From NCBI GenBank assembly GCA_034422115.1, contig DAOUJW010000009.1:62001-126000 (forward strand): a DNA stretch of 64,000 bases, read 5' to 3'. This document shows positions 60,623 to 64,000 of the stretch, piece after piece. Within the stretch, counting starts at the first letter, position 1; every line of letters begins with the position of its first letter. Source of the DNA: DAOUJW01 sp034422115 (GTDB taxonomy: Bacteria; Chloroflexota; Dehalococcoidia; Lucifugimonadales; UBA2985). The notes under the pieces were generated by a model that was not told the DNA's origin, ran no database searches, and was given only the letters and a program-made list of their open reading frames with translations. A program made the position numbers and the translations under genes.

Positions 60623-61522
60623 TCAGTTGTTGCTGAACTGGTCGCCCATCTGGTTGAGGAAGTCCTGCACCTCCTGCGAGAGGGGTGACTCATCCTCCTG
60701 CTCCGCCCCACCTCCCTGCTTCTTGACCCTGTCCTCATACTGGCTCTCCAGCTGCTGCACCAGCCCCTTCACCTCAGGGCTGCGATTCATGGCGGCCGTT
60801 ACCTCGTCGTACTGCCGCTTTGCTCGCTCCTTGATTCTGTCCAGGTCCATGGTGAAGTTATACAGCTTGGACAGAATCTCGAGTATGCACAGGCGTCCGG
60901 CGTGGTCGGCCTCAAGCTGGGCGTACTGCGGCAGATGGGCAATCAGCCCCATCGTCTCTATGCCCCTGGCGGCCGCCTCCTGGGAGATGACGGAGGCTAT
61001 GCTGGTGGGGCCTTCGTAGCTGCTGGCCTGGACGTTGAGGCCCCTGACCTCTTGCAGGGTCTGCTCGCCCGTGGCTGTGCCGGTCACCAGGATGGGCTTG
61101 GTGTGGGGCACCAGGTCGTACATGGCGCCCAGCAGGCAGTACCGCTTCACGTTGAACTTCTCAAGCAGCTTGATAATGGACTGGATGTACACCTCGCTGT
61201 TCATGTGAGGCTCCAGCAGGTGCAGGAAGATGAAGTCCGTGTCGTTGGGGCCCTTCGCGTACCGCACGTGCACGTTGGGCACCGTCGTGTGTCGCTGCCC
61301 GTCGCCGTCGTTGTAGATGGTGGGCCGATAGCGGGTGAAGTCGAAGAACGTGCCCGGCCTGGTCAGCTTCGCCAGGTTCTGCGCCTGGAAGTGGCGCTCA
61401 AGGCTGCGAAAGGTGAGCCTGCCCACGCTTCCAACGTCCACCCAGGGTCGGAGGGAGGCGAAGGCGTGGGGGTTGTTCAGCTCCGGCAGAGGCTCATCCA
61501 GGTTGAAGACTCTGAAATTCAT
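60623..61522 (-). CDS. PAC2 family (proteasome-assembly-chaperone-like) protein
   Basis: 299 residues. A Rossmann-like core includes LRPWVDVGSVGRLT, FDFTRYRPTIYNDGDG and RYCLLGAMYDLVPHTKP; AAARGIETMGLIAHLPQYAQ follows, then a C-terminal charged helix (DRVKKQGGGAEQEDESPLSQ). Eukaryotic PAC2 helps assemble proteasomes; bacterial members are uncharacterised. No proteasome genes are seen nearby. Confidence 0.82.
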   Translation of the reverse strand: MNFRVFNLDEPLPELNNPHAFASLRPWVDVGSVGRLTFRSLERHFQAQNLAKLTRPGTFFDFTRYRPTIYNDGDGQRHTTVPNVHVRYAKGPNDTDFIFLHLLEPHMNSEVYIQSIIKLLEKFNVKRYCLLGAMYDLVPHTKPILVTGTATGEQTLQEVRGLNVQASSYEGPTSIASVISQEAAARGIETMGLIAHLPQYAQLEADHAGRLCILEILSKLYNFTMDLDRIKERAKRQYDEVTAAMNRSPEVKGLVQQLESQYEDRVKKQGGGAEQEDESPLSQEVQDFLNQMGDQFSNN

Positions 61523-61673
61523 GGAGCTATTCTAGCACAAAAGCAAGCAAGCTGCATGAAATCCACCGGGAAACCGCCAAAGAGTGCGGGAGAGTTCACC
61601 AACGGCTTGACACGACGAACGCTCCCTGTAACATACATCTCAGTCTTTACCCCTATCTCTGAAGCTGTGCCAA

Positions 61674-62555
61674 GTGCGTCCGATAGTCCTCTATAGTGTT
61701 GTCGCCGTTGGTGTGCTGGCCGTATCCACGGCGGCGGTCCTCATAAGGCTGGCCGATGCGCCCGCCCTGGCCATTGCCGCGTACCGGCTCAGCCTGGCCA
61801 GCCTTGTGACCTTCCCCCTGGCCATGGCGAGAGACCATCGGGGCTTGCGCTCCCTGAGCCTGTCCCAGTTCCTGTGGTGCATGGCCTCCGCCCTGGCCCT
61901 CGCCGTCCACTTCGCAGCCTGGATCGCCTCACTGGAGCACACGTCCGTGGCAAGCTCCGTTGTGCTGGTGACCACCAGCCCCCTGCTCATCGCCGCCGTC
62001 TCTCACGTGGCCTATCGGGAGCGACTGACGCTGCCGGTGGCCGGGGGCATAGCCCTGGGCGTGGCGGGCGGCCTCGTGCTGGCACAGGGAGACCGCGCCG
62101 CGGGCGGCGGCGAGCTCTACGGCGACCTCCTGGCGCTCATTGGGGCCGCAGCTGCAGGCACATATTTCCTGATAGGCCGCCGGGTCAGGCGAGACCTCTC
62201 CAACGTCAGCTACATTGCCCTGGTGTATCTGGGGTCAGCGGTGATGCTGATGACGGCGGTAGGCTTTACGGGCGCTCCCCTCACCGGCTTCACCGCCGGC
62301 ACCTACTGGGCGATACTCCTGGTCACGCTGGTGCCCCAGCTTATGGGCCACTCCTCCCTCAACTGGGCCCTGGGCCACCTGAGCGCCACCCTGGTTGCCG
62401 TGGCGGTCATGGCAGAGCCCGTCGGAGCAACCATCCTGGCCTGGCTCATCCTTGGGGAGTCGCCGCCCGTGACCAGTGTCATTGGCGGGACGCTGGTGCT
62501 GTCCGGCGTGTACCTGGCCTTCCGCAGGCCGCCCGCCGCCCTGAACGCGTCTTGA
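61674..62555 (+). CDS. DMT-superfamily (EamA) transporter
   Basis: 293 residues from a GTG start, ten transmembrane helices in two EamA repeats. ALAIAAYRLSLASLVTFPLA and SLEHTSVASSVVLVTTSPLLI in the first half, SLNWALGHLSATLVAVAVM and PVGATILAWLILGESPP in the second, are diagnostic. Such proteins export amino acids or metabolites. Ribosome site weak. The HyuA gene starts 34 bp later on the same strand. Confidence 0.9.
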   Translation: MRPIVLYSVVAVGVLAVSTAAVLIRLADAPALAIAAYRLSLASLVTFPLAMARDHRGLRSLSLSQFLWCMASALALAVHFAAWIASLEHTSVASSVVLVTTSPLLIAAVSHVAYRERLTLPVAGGIALGVAGGLVLAQGDRAAGGGELYGDLLALIGAAAAGTYFLIGRRVRRDLSNVSYIALVYLGSAVMLMTAVGFTGAPLTGFTAGTYWAILLVTLVPQLMGHSSLNWALGHLSATLVAVAVMAEPVGATILAWLILGESPPVTSVIGGTLVLSGVYLAFRRPPAALNAS

Positions 62556-62589
62556 CGACTCCCCTCTTATGCCATACATTCGCGGGGAC

Positions 62590-64000
62590 ATGAGCAAGGC
62601 CATCCTGGGCGTCGACATCGGCGGCACCTTCACCGACTTTGCCCTTATCTCTCAGGGCGAGGTCAGGGTGTTCAAGACCTCCTCCACGCCGGACGACCCG
62701 GCGCGGGCCGTCATAACAGGCTTGCAGGAGCTTGACGCGCCGCCCGACGCCGACATCTCCCACGGCTCCACCGTGGCCACCAACGCCCTGCTTGAGCGCA
62801 AGGGCGCGCGCACGGCGCTCCTGGTCACGGAGGGTTTCGAGGACATGCTGGAGATAGGCAGGCAGAATCGCCCCGCGCTGTACGACTTCGGCGTGGAGCG
62901 CCCGCCGCAACTTGTGCCGCCTGAGCTGCGTATCGGAGTCAGAGAGCGGCTGGACAGCCAGGGCAGCGCCGTAATTCCACTGACCGCCGGGGACGCGGGA
63001 CGTATTGCCCAACAGGTGCGGGAGAGCGGCGCAGAAGCAGTGGCCGTCTCCCTGCTGTTCTCCTTCCGCAACCCTGAGCACGAGCGTCTGCTGATGGAGG
63101 CGCTGTCCCGCCTTGAGAATGGCGCATATCTCTCCGTATCCAGCGACCTCCTGCCGGAGTACCGGGAGTACGAGCGCACCAGCACGGTGGTGGTCAACGC
63201 CTACGTGGGACCGCCAATGGCGCGCTATCTCCAGCGGCTGGCAGACGCCCTCGGCCCGCGGCTGCGCATCATGCACTCCGGCGGAGGCAGCCTCTCCGCG
63301 GCCAGGGCGTCACAGGAGCCGGTACGCACGCTGCTGAGCGGACCCGCCGGTGGGGTTGTCGGAGCCTTCCTGGTGGCGGCCCAGGCGGGCTTCCCCCAGG
63401 CCATCACCTTCGACATGGGCGGCACCTCCACCGACGTCTCGCTTTGCCCAGGCCAGGTGCAGGAGACCACCTCTACGCAGATTGGGGGCTACCCCACCCG
63501 AATGCCCACCATAGACATACACACCGTTGGAGCGGGCGGTGGCTCCATAGCCCGCGTCGACCCCGGCGGCGCGCTGCTGGTTGGCCCGCAGTCGGCGGGA
63601 GCCGACCCCGGCCCCGCCTGCTACGGGCGCGGAGAGCAGGTAACGGTAACCGACGCAAACCTAGTCTTGGGCCGTATGGACGTCGGCCGCTTCCTGGACG
63701 GCAGGATGACCCTGGACACCGACCGCTCCCGCTTCTACCTGGAAAAGCTTGCCTCGGACTTGGGCCAGGACGTCGTAACCACCGCCGAGGGTGTTCTGAG
63801 GGTCGCCAACGCAACTATGGAGCGGGCCCTGCGCGCCATCTCCCTGGAGCGCGGCTTCGACCCGCGCCGCTTCACGCTGCTGCCCTTTGGCGGCGCAGGC
63901 CCCATGCACGCCTGTCATCTGGCCGAGGGTCTCGGTATGAAGCGAGTGCTCGTCCCGCCGCATCCGGGCGTCCTCTCCGCCCTGGGCGCGGCCCTTGCCG
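62590..64000 (+). CDS. Hydantoinase/5-oxoprolinase subunit A family (HyuA), truncated by window edge
   Basis: 470 codons are present and the frame runs off the right edge. AILGVDIGGTFTDFALI is the N-terminal ATP-site; HGSTVATNALLERKGARTAL, RTLLSGPAGGVVGAF, ITFDMGGTSTDVSLC and DIHTVGAGGGSIARVD are HyuA signatures of ATP-dependent cyclic amide hydrolases and related carboxylases. ATG 62569 is an alternative start seven codons earlier. The expected HyuB subunit would lie beyond the window. Substrate open: hydantoin, 5-oxoproline or acetone-type. Confidence 0.93.
   Translation, partial: MSKAILGVDIGGTFTDFALISQGEVRVFKTSSTPDDPARAVITGLQELDAPPDADISHGSTVATNALLERKGARTALLVTEGFEDMLEIGRQNRPALYDFGVERPPQLVPPELRIGVRERLDSQGSAVIPLTAGDAGRIAQQVRESGAEAVAVSLLFSFRNPEHERLLMEALSRLENGAYLSVSSDLLPEYREYERTSTVVVNAYVGPPMARYLQRLADALGPRLRIMHSGGGSLSAARASQEPVRTLLSGPAGGVVGAFLVAAQAGFPQAITFDMGGTSTDVSLCPGQVQETTSTQIGGYPTRMPTIDIHTVGAGGGSIARVDPGGALLVGPQSAGADPGPACYGRGEQVTVTDANLVLGRMDVGRFLDGRMTLDTDRSRFYLEKLASDLGQDVVTTAEGVLRVANATMERALRAISLERGFDPRRFTLLPFGGAGPMHACHLAEGLGMKRVLVPPHPGVLSALGAALA

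Overview
The window is about 64 kb of a high-GC bacterial chromosome (roughly 62-67% GC in most genes I sampled). It most resembles a Chloroflexota genome of the Dehalococcoidia/SAR202 type. That placement is an inference from gene content: paired CaiB/BaiF CoA-transferases, an acyl-CoA dehydrogenase, DUF3090 next to an SCO1664-family kinase-like protein, RtcB with archease, a cbb3-type oxidase and many short interspersed palindromes. No rRNA, tRNA or CRISPR array was recognised. Promoters of the form TTGACA-N17-TAnnnT can be read upstream of many genes, and at least three genes look leaderless.

Layout. 0-3 kb: the end of an Lhr-type helicase, an orphan HicB-like protein, and a PP2C phosphatase/Ser-Thr kinase pair. 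3-7.3 kb: a class-V aminotransferase-like enzyme, two CaiB/BaiF CoA-transferases and a cupin, probably a catabolic cluster. 7.4-11.1 kb: a MITE-like element and a tandemly duplicated RCC1-repeat lipoprotein gene, each copy followed by a scar of the 3' end of the adjacent AEC transporter. 11.5-17.8 kb: a GreA-type factor with an extra N-terminal domain, DUF3090/SCO1664, an acyl-CoA dehydrogenase, and archease-RtcB-85-aa protein (RNA ligation). 18-28.4 kb: FtsH, MFS, RecG, DegV/FakB, FakA, ribosomal protein L28 and an MBL hydrolase. 28.6-34 kb: MATE, DUF1786, conserved hypotheticals, DinB and a carboxymuconolactone decarboxylase-like protein.

34-37 kb is the most unusual stretch. A hicBA module lies between two 52-bp promoter-bearing repeats. 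Next to it is a 1.77-kb AT-richer block with one 521-residue protein whose C-terminal part carries a FokI-like PD-(D/E)XK signature. That block is bracketed by a duplicated 3' end of the neighbouring oxidase-cluster gene. 36.8-39.2 kb encodes ccoN, ccoO and two small membrane proteins. 39.2-42.2 kb holds OsmC, a MetE-like protein and rimM-khpA-rpsP. 42.3-44.4 kb is an accessory zone: membrane protein, protease remnant, collagen-like lipoprotein, long hairpin and a coiled-coil protein.

44.4-51.3 kb: inositol monophosphatase-like protein, CNNM/CorC protein, a low-GC retropepsin/DUF5678 pair, TilS, and nicotinamidase with nicotinate phosphoribosyltransferase (NAD salvage). 51.4-56.1 kb is an iron-type ABC importer facing a DtxR-family regulator, with palindromic operators set in the importer promoter. 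56-64 kb: a CxxC protein, VOC protein, Ffh, Fpg/MutM, PAC2, an EamA transporter and a truncated HyuA at the edge. Five related MITE-like elements with a shared inverted terminus (about GGAGACCTTTGCGTAAC) are spread through the window.
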